Shown here in pieces: positions 36,100-44,589 of a stretch of DNA of 64,000 bases. Numbering within the stretch: the stretch's first letter is position 1; each line of letters opens with the position of its first letter. Source of the DNA: Thermococcus sp. MAR1 (GTDB lineage: Archaea > Methanobacteriota_B > Thermococci > Thermococcales > Thermococcaceae); the NCBI RefSeq assembly GCF_012027305.1, contig NZ_SNUF01000001.1, forward strand, positions 496,001 through 560,000, read 5' to 3'. Made by a program: the position numbers and the translations under genes. A model generated the notes under the pieces. That model had not been told where the DNA came from, did no database searches, and saw only the letters and a program-made list of their open reading frames with translations.

Positions 36100-37920
36100 T
36101 TATCCCCTCCTTGAAGCGTTTTCTATGAGCAAGCTAACGACTACAAGTAGAACGAGGAAGCCAGGCCCACAGATGCTTTTCCCGCCTGCTCTTGAGGTCG
36201 CTCGTTGGGAGAACGTCCCTGTAGACGACTTCACGGAACCTGTCCCAGTTGAGTGAACTGGAGTGGAAGAGTTAGTAGAAGTCCGGTTCACCGATGGACA
36301 AATGGCACAGGGTTTAAGTCTAATTTGATTCTTCACGGGTGATAAACCTGGAAGTATAGTGAAAGCAGGTTTTAAGGTCCCATTAGAGTAGTACAGTGCG
36401 TAAACCCCTGTAGAATTCCCAAGGAGCCAGAAGTATGAATCATTAAGGTACACAGCGAAGGACGAACCCAAAAACCCGTAAAGGATGGAACCCGGGGCTA
36501 TTAAATACCCTTTCCCATCCCTCGCGGCGGTAAAGCTCCAGTATTTACCCGGGCCAGGGTAGTATTTCCCTAACTCCCAAAGAGGTATCCGTAAGGTCTC
36601 GTTTGAAAAGTGAAACACTACGGAATCCCCAACAACTTTGCCACGGGCAACAAAGCCCTTGTCTCCTGGAATCCCGCTCGAATTTGAAATATGGCGTAGG
36701 CAGTCGTTTTCAAGCCTGTAAACCTGTGAAGCCATCTTGGAGGGACCCTCAGGGATGTACTGCCAGAGGAGGTAGTAGGTGCCGTTTGCGACGCCGACGT
36801 TAACGTGGTACGACGGCAAAGGGGAGTTTGAAACCCTGTCCACGTGGGGCATTGCGGAGAGGTTGAGGTAAACTGGGGTTTCCCCCTTAAAGAGGTACAG
36901 GAAGTCCATAGGAACCCACGCGGCGGATTGCCAGTCGGCGCATGTCATTCCGCTTCCCCAGAGCTCCAGAGGAATATCTTTGAGCTTGAGCATTGCAGTG
37001 CTACCGTTGGAGTACAGGTATATTGAAACATGATCCGTTGGTGAGAAATCACAGTTCTCAAGGGCGTTCTTTTCGGGTATCATTATCGTTGCATTAACTG
37101 CGTATGGATTTGGTAAGTTCCTTAAAGGATCTCCCACAGGAGTAATCATCCTTAGTATATCCGCAACGGGCTTTAATGTGTCATTTGAATAGAGCAGTAT
37201 GGGAAGGGTATTGGTAAGTGGTACACCAGCCGAGGAGTCTGGACCGACGTAGAGCTTTCCGTCATTTTTCCAATAGGTTACGTTCACGGGGTAAATCAAA
37301 AGCTCCCGACGATAGATTGGGTTGCCGTGCTCATCCCAATTTACAAGATGATAGTAAACTGTAGCACCAAGCTTGTGGAGAAAACCCTTTGGGTAGTAGT
37401 GTTCGATCTCATCGACAGGAACTCTGACTGTCCAGTTGGAAATCCTGAACACAATGTAATCCCCCTGAAGTTCCCCCGTAATCCGGCGTGGTGGGGAGTA
37501 TTTGGTGTATACCCTAACGAGACCACTCAGGATTGCGTAATCCATGGGGGAACCGTTTTCCTGCCACCAACGGAGGATTACGTCATTTCCCACGGAGTAA
37601 ACTTCGAACCGATTGGTGGGCCAAGGAAGCGTCAGATTTCCCAGTTTGAATGTTTCACCTGAGACGTTCATGAAGCTTATATACGTGAAATTACTGTAGT
37701 TCACATAGTGGTAGGAGAAAGCGTAAGCCAAAGTGTAGGTTCCGTAACCCGGAAGCTCAACGTCAACGGTGAGTATCGTCTGGGTTCTAGTCCCAATACC
37801 AGAGATGTGGATTTCATAAACGGTTGCTGGAAGTTTAGATACGTCATGAGAAGCGGGAACTGAAGAGTTAGTAAGTGAAATGGAAATGAGGAGAGCTAGA
37901 AGGACTGCAATCCGCCTCAT
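36100..37920 (-). CDS. CGP-CTERM surface protein
   Basis: A 606-residue secreted protein. A signal peptide (MRRIAVLLALLISISLTNS) leads a long beta-rich, Asn-glycosylation-rich body (many NxS/T sites). A Ser/Thr-rich linker and the CGP-CTERM signal (SICGPG, hydrophobic helix, basic end) close the chain. ATG at 37920 follows GGAGGTGACT. The body appears to have two similar halves (each with a VFHF- or IVFRISNWTVRVPVDE-type strand and a tyrosine-rich PKG/PGPGKYW segment), hinting at internal duplication. The function is unknown; a cell-surface role is inferred. Confidence 0.8.
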   Translation of the reverse strand: MRRIAVLLALLISISLTNSSVPASHDVSKLPATVYEIHISGIGTRTQTILTVDVELPGYGTYTLAYAFSYHYVNYSNFTYISFMNVSGETFKLGNLTLPWPTNRFEVYSVGNDVILRWWQENGSPMDYAILSGLVRVYTKYSPPRRITGELQGDYIVFRISNWTVRVPVDEIEHYYPKGFLHKLGATVYYHLVNWDEHGNPIYRRELLIYPVNVTYWKNDGKLYVGPDSSAGVPLTNTLPILLYSNDTLKPVADILRMITPVGDPLRNLPNPYAVNATIMIPEKNALENCDFSPTDHVSIYLYSNGSTAMLKLKDIPLELWGSGMTCADWQSAAWVPMDFLYLFKGETPVYLNLSAMPHVDRVSNSPLPSYHVNVGVANGTYYLLWQYIPEGPSKMASQVYRLENDCLRHISNSSGIPGDKGFVARGKVVGDSVVFHFSNETLRIPLWELGKYYPGPGKYWSFTAARDGKGYLIAPGSILYGFLGSSFAVYLNDSYFWLLGNSTGVYALYYSNGTLKPAFTILPGLSPVKNQIRLKPCAICPSVNRTSTNSSTPVHSTGTGSVKSSTGTFSQRATSRAGGKSICGPGFLVLLVVVSLLIENASRRG

Positions 37921-38031
37921 ATAGTCACCTCCGCGGCAATCTGGCCTCCGTTAGTTCCTTTAATCAGTTTCACTGTGTCTGCTCCTAACTGTTTGGGTGT
38001 TAAGAAAATTAAATGGTAACGGGTCATAAAA

Positions 38032-39048
38032 TCACCATTCTGAGCATTTTGCTCTCACCTTATCGACGACTTTCAAATCAGTGCCGAAATAGTAAGCTCT
38101 ATCCGGGAATAAGGTGCTAACAGCTTCTTGAACTGAAATCGGAGAACTATGGAACTCTTCGATATACACTTCTACAATCGCACTAATGTAATCGCAGGCG
38201 CGATTAATGCACTTTTGTTCTGTTTCTTGATTAGGTATTTTGTCACATCCGACTTTTTCTATAAAGTGACCCTCTCTCCATGTTCCCTGAGTATTCTTGC
38301 AATATGCACAGTTACTATTTTCCCCCACTATAGTATTATCAGCCTCCATCTCGATTGAAAGTCCATTGTATGACATCCATTTAACGCGAAGCGCCAATTC
38401 TTGCAGAGTGTAATCGCTTCCGTCGTCTAATTTAGTAGTCTGATAGTAGTGAGGCTGAACAAACACGTGGTCAAAATACTCTGCAAGGGTTGGAATAGTG
38501 ACATAGTCAGGGTTCGTTATCCACTTCATAGCCCTGTTTCCAATAGTGGGAATCCAGATTAGTTCTTGTCCGTGCCCGTGAACGTAATCATGGAGGCTCT
38601 GGATGAACTCCCTAGAGACGTTTTCACCGTGGGGTCCTGTTTGGAGAGGGCTCTCGTAGCTCCAGTAAAAGCCCTTCATGTTGTCAATATCGACGGAAAG
38701 AACTCCATTAATCCAGCCCCTGTAGTATGAATCGGGGACACTTGAAAAAGACGCTTGGGCCTGATCCCTCTGCCTGCCATCGGGGCGACTAAACGGGATT
38801 GTTATGTAAAACGGCATGTCAATGCCCAGGGAAAGAACCCATTTCGCTAACTCTCTCCCGTCGTTGTACCCATTAGAGTACATAAAACCACTGCAGTGAG
38901 AGTTACGTCCTTCGCCATCAAGTACGACAACCCTATCAAAGCCCCTCTCCCGGAAGTCATCAACAGTAGCCTTCCTGTCTCCGACGGTCATCCTTGACTC
39001 GTAGTCAGAACCATTCCATCGAACCCACCATAGTGCGAACTTTGCCAC
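38032..39048 (-). CDS. DUF4855-like TIM-barrel protein
   Basis: A 338-residue protein without a signal peptide. The segment MKGFYWSYESPLQTGPHGENVSREF, followed by GQELIWIPTIG and FDHVFVQPHYY, resembles DUF4855 proteins, which look like glycoside-hydrolase barrels; acidic residues in YWSYE and IEMEADN are possible active-site residues. Six cysteines near the C terminus may form a metal or disulfide cluster. The start is GTG at 39048 behind GGTGATG. The AT-rich third of the gene and the isolated setting suggest acquired DNA. The assignment is tentative. Confidence 0.5.
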   Translation of the reverse strand: MAKFALWWVRWNGSDYESRMTVGDRKATVDDFRERGFDRVVVLDGEGRNSHCSGFMYSNGYNDGRELAKWVLSLGIDMPFYITIPFSRPDGRQRDQAQASFSSVPDSYYRGWINGVLSVDIDNMKGFYWSYESPLQTGPHGENVSREFIQSLHDYVHGHGQELIWIPTIGNRAMKWITNPDYVTIPTLAEYFDHVFVQPHYYQTTKLDDGSDYTLQELALRVKWMSYNGLSIEMEADNTIVGENSNCAYCKNTQGTWREGHFIEKVGCDKIPNQETEQKCINRACDYISAIVEVYIEEFHSSPISVQEAVSTLFPDRAYYFGTDLKVVDKVRAKCSEW

Positions 39049-39184
39049 GAGACATCACCATCATAAGTACTGCTGACACGTATACAAAACTATTTGAATT
39101 TTTACTTGTCAAAATCACAACACTATGAGTCAAAAATGGGGGGTAAAATCGATTACTCAAGCTCCAATCCAAATATGAAAGGGC

Positions 39185-39397
39185 TCAAACGTACTTGAAC
39201 TCTTCCTCGGCCTCGCTGGTTTCTTTAATCTTCCAGAAGAGCTTCCCTTCCTTCTGGTAGCTCTCGACCTTGCCCTGCTCGACGAAGCGGAGAAGGTATC
39301 TCCTAACTTCCATCGCCGGGAGCTTCGTGATTTCAACTATCTCCTCGATGGTCTTTGGACCATCCTCCAGAGCCTTAAAAACCTTGACGTTCTTCAT
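39185..39397 (-). CDS. Small winged-helix protein
   Basis: A 70-residue winged-helix DNA-binding domain: KTIEEIVEITKLPAMEVRRYLLRFVEQGKVESYQKEGKLFW. It overlaps the p27-type gene by four bases (ATGA). It may act as a regulator of, or partner for, the proteins of its own operon. Confidence 0.7.
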   Translation of the reverse strand: MKNVKVFKALEDGPKTIEEIVEITKLPAMEVRRYLLRFVEQGKVESYQKEGKLFWKIKETSEAEEEFKYV

Positions 39398-39723
39398 TCT
39401 CCTCCCTCCAGTTTCCGGTATCTTTCCAACAGTTCTATTATCTTCTCCATTGCCCTTAAGTGTTTCTCAAGTTGGTCAATCTCGTCCGGCAGGGAGTTGG
39501 CGAGCTCGTTGAGCTTCTCCATGAGACGCTCCTCAACGCCCTTCATCTCAGCCTGCCTCTGCCTCTTCCTGTGCTCACATACCGGGCAAAAAACCCTTCC
39601 GTCCTTCTCGAAGAGTGGTGAACCGCACTTGGGACAGTGCTTGTCGAGCATCTTTGCCCCGGACAGCATGAGGGGCATGAGAACCGTTCTCATCTCCTCC
39701 TCTGTGGGTCCATTGAGAGCCAT
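39394..39723 (-). CDS. p27/UPF0148-type zinc-ribbon protein
   Basis: A 109-residue protein of the Sjogren/scleroderma autoantigen p27 family. It has a leading segment MALNGPTEEEMRTVLMPLMLSGAKML, the zinc ribbon CPKCGSPLFEKDGRVFCPVC, and a C-terminal coiled coil. The function of archaeal members is not established. ATG at 39723 follows GGGGTGATGG; the frame is open further left but lacks a site. Confidence 0.8.
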   Translation of the reverse strand: MALNGPTEEEMRTVLMPLMLSGAKMLDKHCPKCGSPLFEKDGRVFCPVCEHRKRQRQAEMKGVEERLMEKLNELANSLPDEIDQLEKHLRAMEKIIELLERYRKLEGGE

Positions 39724-39727
39724 ACCA

Positions 39728-40453
39728 TCACCCCGTGAGTAGCTGGAAAACCTCAACCAGGGCTTTTTTGCCCAGTCTCGAGCGGCGAATCTTGTCGGAA
39801 ACCTCGGCTATGTCAAAGGCTACTATTTTGAAGTTTTTCTTTACCCCCTCAAGGAGATCGAGAAGTTCCTCAAGCGTGAGCTCCCCATGCTGGAAGCGGG
39901 CTATCCGGTACTCGGGGCGGAGAACGTCCAGGTCAACCGTCAGGTACACTTCCTCCCCTAGATACTTCTTTGCTTCGGAGATTATCTCGTCGAGGGAGTT
40001 CGTCTGAAGGTTCTTATAGGCTCTCCACTTTCCGCGAATCTTTCTGCTCCTCAGGAGGGCTGGGAAAACCTTCACACGTCTCGTCCAGAGCTGGGTCCGC
40101 TCGGTGGTTGGTATCATGAGAACCGGCGCTAGAACCGCTGCCCGGTTCACGATGCGCTCCTCCAGGGCGTAAGCCAGCCATGAGCCGTGGTCGAGGTAGT
40201 CGTGCATGAGGTCGGTGTGGGCATCGACGCTCAGCAGGGAGCTGGGCCTCAGCTTTTCAATTATACCGTACGTCGCAAGGTGTTCCCCAACTATGTAAGC
40301 GTTATCGAGGGGAATCCTCTCCGGGAGGAGCTCAACCCTGCTGGATTCGACTATCATGTAATCCTCGATGAGCTTGTTCCTCTTCAAGAGCTGCAGAACG
40401 TAGAGAACCCCGTCCCTGTTGGGCTTCTCGCCGAAGGGAATGAACGTCACCAT
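39728..40453 (-). CDS. Arginase/agmatinase-fold protein
   Basis: A 241-residue ureohydrolase-fold protein. Probable metal ligands are kept: the histidine in VGEHLATYG (family GGDH), DAHTD in SVDAHTDLMHD, and DLD in LTVDLDVLRPEY. The usual DP after the last motif is replaced, so the substrate may differ from agmatine or arginine. ATG 40453 follows GGTGGAATC. It is the first gene of a leftward operon with the p27-type and winged-helix genes, and divergent from HPS-PHI. Confidence 0.75.
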   Translation of the reverse strand: MVTFIPFGEKPNRDGVLYVLQLLKRNKLIEDYMIVESSRVELLPERIPLDNAYIVGEHLATYGIIEKLRPSSLLSVDAHTDLMHDYLDHGSWLAYALEERIVNRAAVLAPVLMIPTTERTQLWTRRVKVFPALLRSRKIRGKWRAYKNLQTNSLDEIISEAKKYLGEEVYLTVDLDVLRPEYRIARFQHGELTLEELLDLLEGVKKNFKIVAFDIAEVSDKIRRSRLGKKALVEVFQLLTG

Positions 40454-40592
40454 TTGATTCCACCGACCCGTGTTGGCGCTCGGACTTTTAAACCTTGGCG
40501 ATGTGTTTGGACATTTAAATGTTAATTCGCGACGCCAAAGTTTAAAAAGTAGCCCCATAAGATTAAAACGAAAACTCCTTGGAGGCGAGGAG

Positions 40593-41813
40593 ATGATACT
40601 CCAGGTCGCTCTTGACTTAACTGACGTTGAACAGGCCATTTCTATCGCGGAAAAAGCCGCCCGCGGCGGTGCCCACTGGCTCGAGGTGGGAACACCGCTC
40701 ATCAAGAAGGAAGGCATGCGCGCGGTTGAGCTTCTCAAGAGGCGCTTCCCTGACAGGAAGATTGTGGCGGACCTCAAGACCATGGACACAGGTGCTCTGG
40801 AGGTCGAGATGGCTGCTCGACATGGTGCCGACGTGGTTTCTATCCTCGGCGTCGCCGATGACAAGACGATAAAAGACGCAGTGGAAGTTGCAAGGCGCTA
40901 TGGAATCAGGGTCATGGTCGATCTAATCGGTGTTAAGGACAAGGTCAAAAGGGCTAAAGAGCTCGAGAAGATGGGCGTTCACTACATACTCGTTCACACC
41001 GGCATAGACGAGCAGGTTCAGGGCAAGAGTCCACTGGAAGACCTTGAGAAGGTCGTCAAAGCCGTCAGCGTTCCCGTTGCCGTCGCTGGCGGACTGAACC
41101 TTGAGACAATCCCGAAGGTCATCGAGCTGGGTGCCACGATCATCATAGTCGGCGGTGCCATAACCAAGGCTGACGACCCCGAAGAAGTCACCAGGAGAAT
41201 AATCGACCTCTTCTGGGGAGAGTACATGATGACCATAAGGAAGGCCATGACTGACATAGTCGACCACATAGACAACGTCGCCGAGAGGCTCAAGATAGAA
41301 CAGGTTCGCGGCTTCGTCGATGCCATGATCGGGGCGAACAAGATATTCATCTACGGCGCCGGAAGGAGCGGTCTTGTCGGCAAGGCCTTCGCGATGAGGC
41401 TCATGCACCTCGACTTCAACGTTTACGTCGTCGGTGAGACCATAACGCCGGCCTTTGAGCCGGGTGATCTTCTCATAGCCATCAGCGGTTCCGGTGAGAC
41501 CAACAGCATCGTCGATGCGGCGGAGATAGCCAAGAAGCAGGGGGGCAAAGTGGTCGCGATAACCTCCTACGCCAACTCAACCCTCGGAAAACTCGCCGAT
41601 GTGGTCGTTGAGATACCCGGAAGGACCAAGACCGACATCCCGACGGACTACATAGCGCGCCAGATGCTCACCAAGTACAAGTGGATAGCCCCGATGGGAA
41701 CGCTCTTCGAGGATTCAACGATGATATTCCTCGACGGAGTCATAGCACTTCTCATGGCTACATTCCAGAAGACCGAAAAGGATATGAAGAAGAAGCATGC
41801 GACCCTTGAGTAA
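40593..41813 (+). CDS. Bifunctional 3-hexulose-6-phosphate synthase / 6-phospho-3-hexuloisomerase
   Basis: Fused enzyme of 406 residues, same size as the T. kodakarensis protein. Residues 1 to about 210 form the synthase barrel (QVALDLTDVEQAISIAEK, VADLKTMDTGALE, VAVAGGLN), and the rest is a SIS-domain isomerase (IYGAGRSGLVGKAFAMRLMHL, AISGSGETNSIVDAAEIAKK). In Thermococcales it runs in reverse to make ribulose 5-phosphate from fructose 6-phosphate for nucleotide synthesis. ATG 40593 follows GGAGGCGAGGAG. The degenerate FtsZ-like gene starts nine bases later. Confidence 0.96.
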   Translation: MILQVALDLTDVEQAISIAEKAARGGAHWLEVGTPLIKKEGMRAVELLKRRFPDRKIVADLKTMDTGALEVEMAARHGADVVSILGVADDKTIKDAVEVARRYGIRVMVDLIGVKDKVKRAKELEKMGVHYILVHTGIDEQVQGKSPLEDLEKVVKAVSVPVAVAGGLNLETIPKVIELGATIIIVGGAITKADDPEEVTRRIIDLFWGEYMMTIRKAMTDIVDHIDNVAERLKIEQVRGFVDAMIGANKIFIYGAGRSGLVGKAFAMRLMHLDFNVYVVGETITPAFEPGDLLIAISGSGETNSIVDAAEIAKKQGGKVVAITSYANSTLGKLADVVVEIPGRTKTDIPTDYIARQMLTKYKWIAPMGTLFEDSTMIFLDGVIALLMATFQKTEKDMKKKHATLE

Positions 41814-41822
41814 GGGGTCGCC

Positions 41823-42578
41823 ATGCAGTCTTTTACCCATCTTTTTGTTGGAATCGGGAACACGGGAGCGAGGATAGTCAACAGCATAACCGCGGACGGC
41901 ATCGTTAAGGTGACCGTCAACCCTGCTTACTACCTCCTGCCCCGCTTTGATGAGTACGAGGAGAGGCTCAGGAACTTCTTCTCCAGCCTTCCCGAGAACA
42001 CTTTCCTGTGGCTCGTCTTCGACGACAAGGAGATAAACCACGAACTGAGGGAGATAATAACAGAAAGCACCCCGAGGGACACGATAAAGCTCGCCTACGT
42101 TTTGACGCCGAAAAAAGAACTGGTCACCGGGAAAAAACCTCCCTGGGCCGCTGACTTTGAAACCGTCTTCTATGACTCCCTCTGGGACTTCTTCCGCAGC
42201 GACGATGCCTCGATCTCGATTGCGTTCCAGGGTGCATCGGAGAACATCGCCGAGATGTTCAGCAGGCTTTACTACTACCTCGAAACACAGATGCTCGTCA
42301 ACATAGACTACGCCGACCTGTTCAACATGATCCGCGGCGGCAACGTCGGGATCCTGCGCCTCCTCCGAGAGGTCGATTTCGGCTGGCATTGGGGCATCTG
42401 GGACAGGGGTCTCGTGGGAATACTCGTCGGAAGGGAATTTCCGTTGAAGGACGCGCACGGGATACTGGGTCACTTCCAGGAGATACTGGCCGAGAAGGAC
42501 GTGATATGGGGCGTGGTAATGGACGAGAACCTCACCAGGGAAGTGGAGATACTGGCTCTCCTGGTCAAGAGGTGGTAA
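41823..42578 (+). CDS. Degenerate FtsZ/tubulin-superfamily protein
   Basis: A 251-residue protein whose order of segments follows FtsZ. FVGIGNTGARIVN (10-20) matches the T1 loop region [24 protein letters not shown] (61-73) sits where FtsZ has [15 protein letters not shown], so the GTP signature is lost. LVNIDYADLFNMIRGGNVGIL (158 on) matches [21 protein letters not shown] and keeps the T7 NxD[YF]xD. DVIWGVVMDENL near the end matches [15 protein letters not shown] binding in the normal way is unlikely, yet the T7 loop could still act on a neighbouring subunit. It lies in a run with HPS-PHI and a HAD phosphatase. The relation is by eye, not by a search. Confidence 0.6.
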   Translation: MQSFTHLFVGIGNTGARIVNSITADGIVKVTVNPAYYLLPRFDEYEERLRNFFSSLPENTFLWLVFDDKEINHELREIITESTPRDTIKLAYVLTPKKELVTGKKPPWAADFETVFYDSLWDFFRSDDASISIAFQGASENIAEMFSRLYYYLETQMLVNIDYADLFNMIRGGNVGILRLLREVDFGWHWGIWDRGLVGILVGREFPLKDAHGILGHFQEILAEKDVIWGVVMDENLTREVEILALLVKRW

Positions 42579-42579
42579 A

Positions 42580-43224
42580 ATGAAGGCGGTTCTCTTTGAT
42601 ATAGACGGTACGATACTAACCGAGATGCCGCTCATCCAGCTCTTCCTCCCACAGGTCTACGACAAGCTCTCGAAGAAGTTTGGGATAAGCAAGGATGAGG
42701 CGAGGGAGCAGTTTCTCGGAGAGATATTCGGCAGAAGAGACACCTATGACTGGCACGACTGGAATTTCTTCTTCAGGCTCTTCGACCTCGACCTGAATTA
42801 TGAGGAGCTGCTCAAGACATACCCCCACAAGCTTCACGTTTATCCCGATACGATTCCAACGCTGGAGTGGCTGAGGGAGGAGGGATACCTCCTCGGGGTC
42901 ATCACGAGCGGTCCGGGGTACCAAAGACTGAAGCTCAAGCTCGCCGGTCTGCTGGATTACTTCGATGTCGTCGTAACTAGGGACGACGTGAACGCTATAA
43001 AACCTGAGCCCAAGATATTTCTCTACGCCCTTGAGGAGCTGGCCGTGGAGCCCGGTGAGGCCATGATGGTTGGAGATTCCCTCAGCCAGGATGTCTACGG
43101 CGCCAAGAATATCGGGATGACCGCAGTCTGGATAAACCGCGACGGCGAGGAGGGTTATAATATGGCAGACTATGAAATCAGAACCCTTCACGAACTCAGA
43201 AAAATCTTGGGGGGATGGGGATGA
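42580..43224 (+). CDS. HAD-superfamily phosphatase
   Basis: A 214-residue HAD hydrolase with all motifs: FDIDGT (nucleophile Asp8 and Asp10), ITSGPG, KPEPKIF and MVGDSLSQDVYGAKN. The helical cap between motifs I and II marks subclass I. It starts one base after the preceding stop, with GGTGG as ribosome site. The substrate is unknown. Confidence 0.9.
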   Translation: MKAVLFDIDGTILTEMPLIQLFLPQVYDKLSKKFGISKDEAREQFLGEIFGRRDTYDWHDWNFFFRLFDLDLNYEELLKTYPHKLHVYPDTIPTLEWLREEGYLLGVITSGPGYQRLKLKLAGLLDYFDVVVTRDDVNAIKPEPKIFLYALEELAVEPGEAMMVGDSLSQDVYGAKNIGMTAVWINRDGEEGYNMADYEIRTLHELRKILGGWG

Positions 43225-43400
43225 AGGAGATATTCGATATGGAAGGTGTTTTCATCAAGTACCGGGAGAAGAGGGTCAAGCTCGAAAATGGGGATGAACT
43301 GGTTCACAGGAGCGAGGAGCCGACGGAGCTTTGGTGGAAGCTCAAGGAGGCGGTAAAGGGGAAGCGGGTCAGGATAAGGGTCTATGAGGCAGAGGAATGA
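43221..43400 (+). CDS. Small basic protein of unknown function
   Basis: A 59-residue protein (MKEIFDMEGVFIKYREKRVKLENG) with no motif I recognise. It overlaps the HAD gene end by four bases, has GGGGGGATGGGG upstream and ends three bases before the DUF4392 gene, so it is very likely translated as part of the operon. Confidence 0.6.
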   Translation: MKEIFDMEGVFIKYREKRVKLENGDELVHRSEEPTELWWKLKEAVKGKRVRIRVYEAEE

Positions 43401-43403
43401 GCC

Positions 43404-44219
43404 ATGATAGCCCACCTAATCAACACGGACGCTGGCAACAGGGGAGTTCTCCGGGTGTACATCGACTACCGGAGGGAAAATCCCGATTTTTTACATAATT
43501 CTGCAAAGATGTTCTTGGATAATTATGAGCGCGTTCTCGTGATAACGGGGTTTCCAATCCCTCCGATGATGCATGCTGAGACCGATGGGCCGCCAGGAGC
43601 ACTGGCTCTAGTGAAGGCCATTGAGACCCTGGGGGGTACCGCTGAGGTGCTTACGTACCCTGAGGTAAAGACTGCCTTGGAACCATTCGGCATCAGGTTC
43701 ACCGACGAACCTGAGATAGAGGACTACTCCCTTGTCGTAGCTGTGGAAACTCCGGGGAGGACAATAGACGGGAGGTACTACTCAATGAGCGGCATGGAGA
43801 TAACGAGGGAGACCTTCGACTGGGCGGTTTTGAGGGCTAGAGAGCTCGGGGTGCCAACGATAGGGATAGGCGACGGTGGAAATGAGGCTGGAATGGGCAA
43901 GATAAGGGACCTGGTCGTCAAGCACGTTCCCTATGGTGAGAGAATAGCAAGCGTCGTTGAGACCGATGAGCTAATTCTTTCGGCGGTTTCAAACTGGGGT
44001 GCCTATGGGCTCGTGGCCCAGGCGTCAATAGAGTTTGGCAAAGAACTGCTCCCCGGCTGGGATGAAAAGACAATAGTCAGGATCATATCAAAGTTCGGTC
44101 TGATAGACGGGGTCTCCAAAACCCAGACGCCGACTGTTGATGGGATAAGCCTCAACGTCCACGAGAAAATCGTTGAGCTTTTAAACGCACTTGTGGGGGA
44201 AACGCTAAGAGAAAGATAA
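43404..44219 (+). CDS. DUF4392 (D-glutamate cyclase-like) protein
   Basis: A 271-residue protein of the family whose mammalian member converts D-glutamate to 5-oxo-D-proline. Visible marks are ITGFPIPPMMHAETDGPPGALALVKAIE, VVAVETPGR and PTIGIGDGGNEAGMGKI. ATG 43404 has a weak GAGCC context but is coupled to the gene before it. Last gene of the rightward operon from HPS-PHI. The archaeal substrate is not known. Confidence 0.82.
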   Translation: MIAHLINTDAGNRGVLRVYIDYRRENPDFLHNSAKMFLDNYERVLVITGFPIPPMMHAETDGPPGALALVKAIETLGGTAEVLTYPEVKTALEPFGIRFTDEPEIEDYSLVVAVETPGRTIDGRYYSMSGMEITRETFDWAVLRARELGVPTIGIGDGGNEAGMGKIRDLVVKHVPYGERIASVVETDELILSAVSNWGAYGLVAQASIEFGKELLPGWDEKTIVRIISKFGLIDGVSKTQTPTVDGISLNVHEKIVELLNALVGETLRER

Positions 44220-44223
44220 ATAT

Positions 44224-44589
44224 TTAAATCCCCAATTCGTTTTTTGTTTTTCTCTTAAGTTCCTGCACCTCGTGGTACCTTAACGGCCGTTCTCCTTTAG
44301 CGAAAAGTAACACATCTTCCGATATCCTCACAAGTATATATGTGGAGTTGCCAGTGGATAGCGTATAATATGTAGAGTCTTCAAAATCCGACACAAACTT
44401 AAGGAATTCAGGCACCTTCGCTGAAAGTTCCTCAGAATTATGAAACGTCCCCATTATTGGGAGTCCTTCAGTTGTCGCGAGGAGAAACTCCCTGAAATCA
44501 TACTCTTTGATGAGTTCATCCTTAAAGTTTTGGATTTCAGCCTCAGACTTCGTTTTGAGAAAACTGCGTATTTTGTCTAATATTCCCAT
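44224..44589 (-). CDS. Roadblock/LC7-like protein
   Basis: A 121-residue protein whose helix and strand order fits the roadblock fold: REFLLATTEGLPIMGTF (two strands), SEELSAKVPEFLKFVSDF (helix), STYILVRISEDVLLFAKGE (strands). Such domains control small GTPases (MglB-type) or form dimeric scaffolds. It overlaps the upstream HTH gene by 47 bases, with GGAGGA just before its ATG, so the pair is co-translated. Base composition is AT-rich, unlike the neighbours. Confidence 0.6.
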   Translation of the reverse strand: MGILDKIRSFLKTKSEAEIQNFKDELIKEYDFREFLLATTEGLPIMGTFHNSEELSAKVPEFLKFVSDFEDSTYYTLSTGNSTYILVRISEDVLLFAKGERPLRYHEVQELKRKTKNELGI

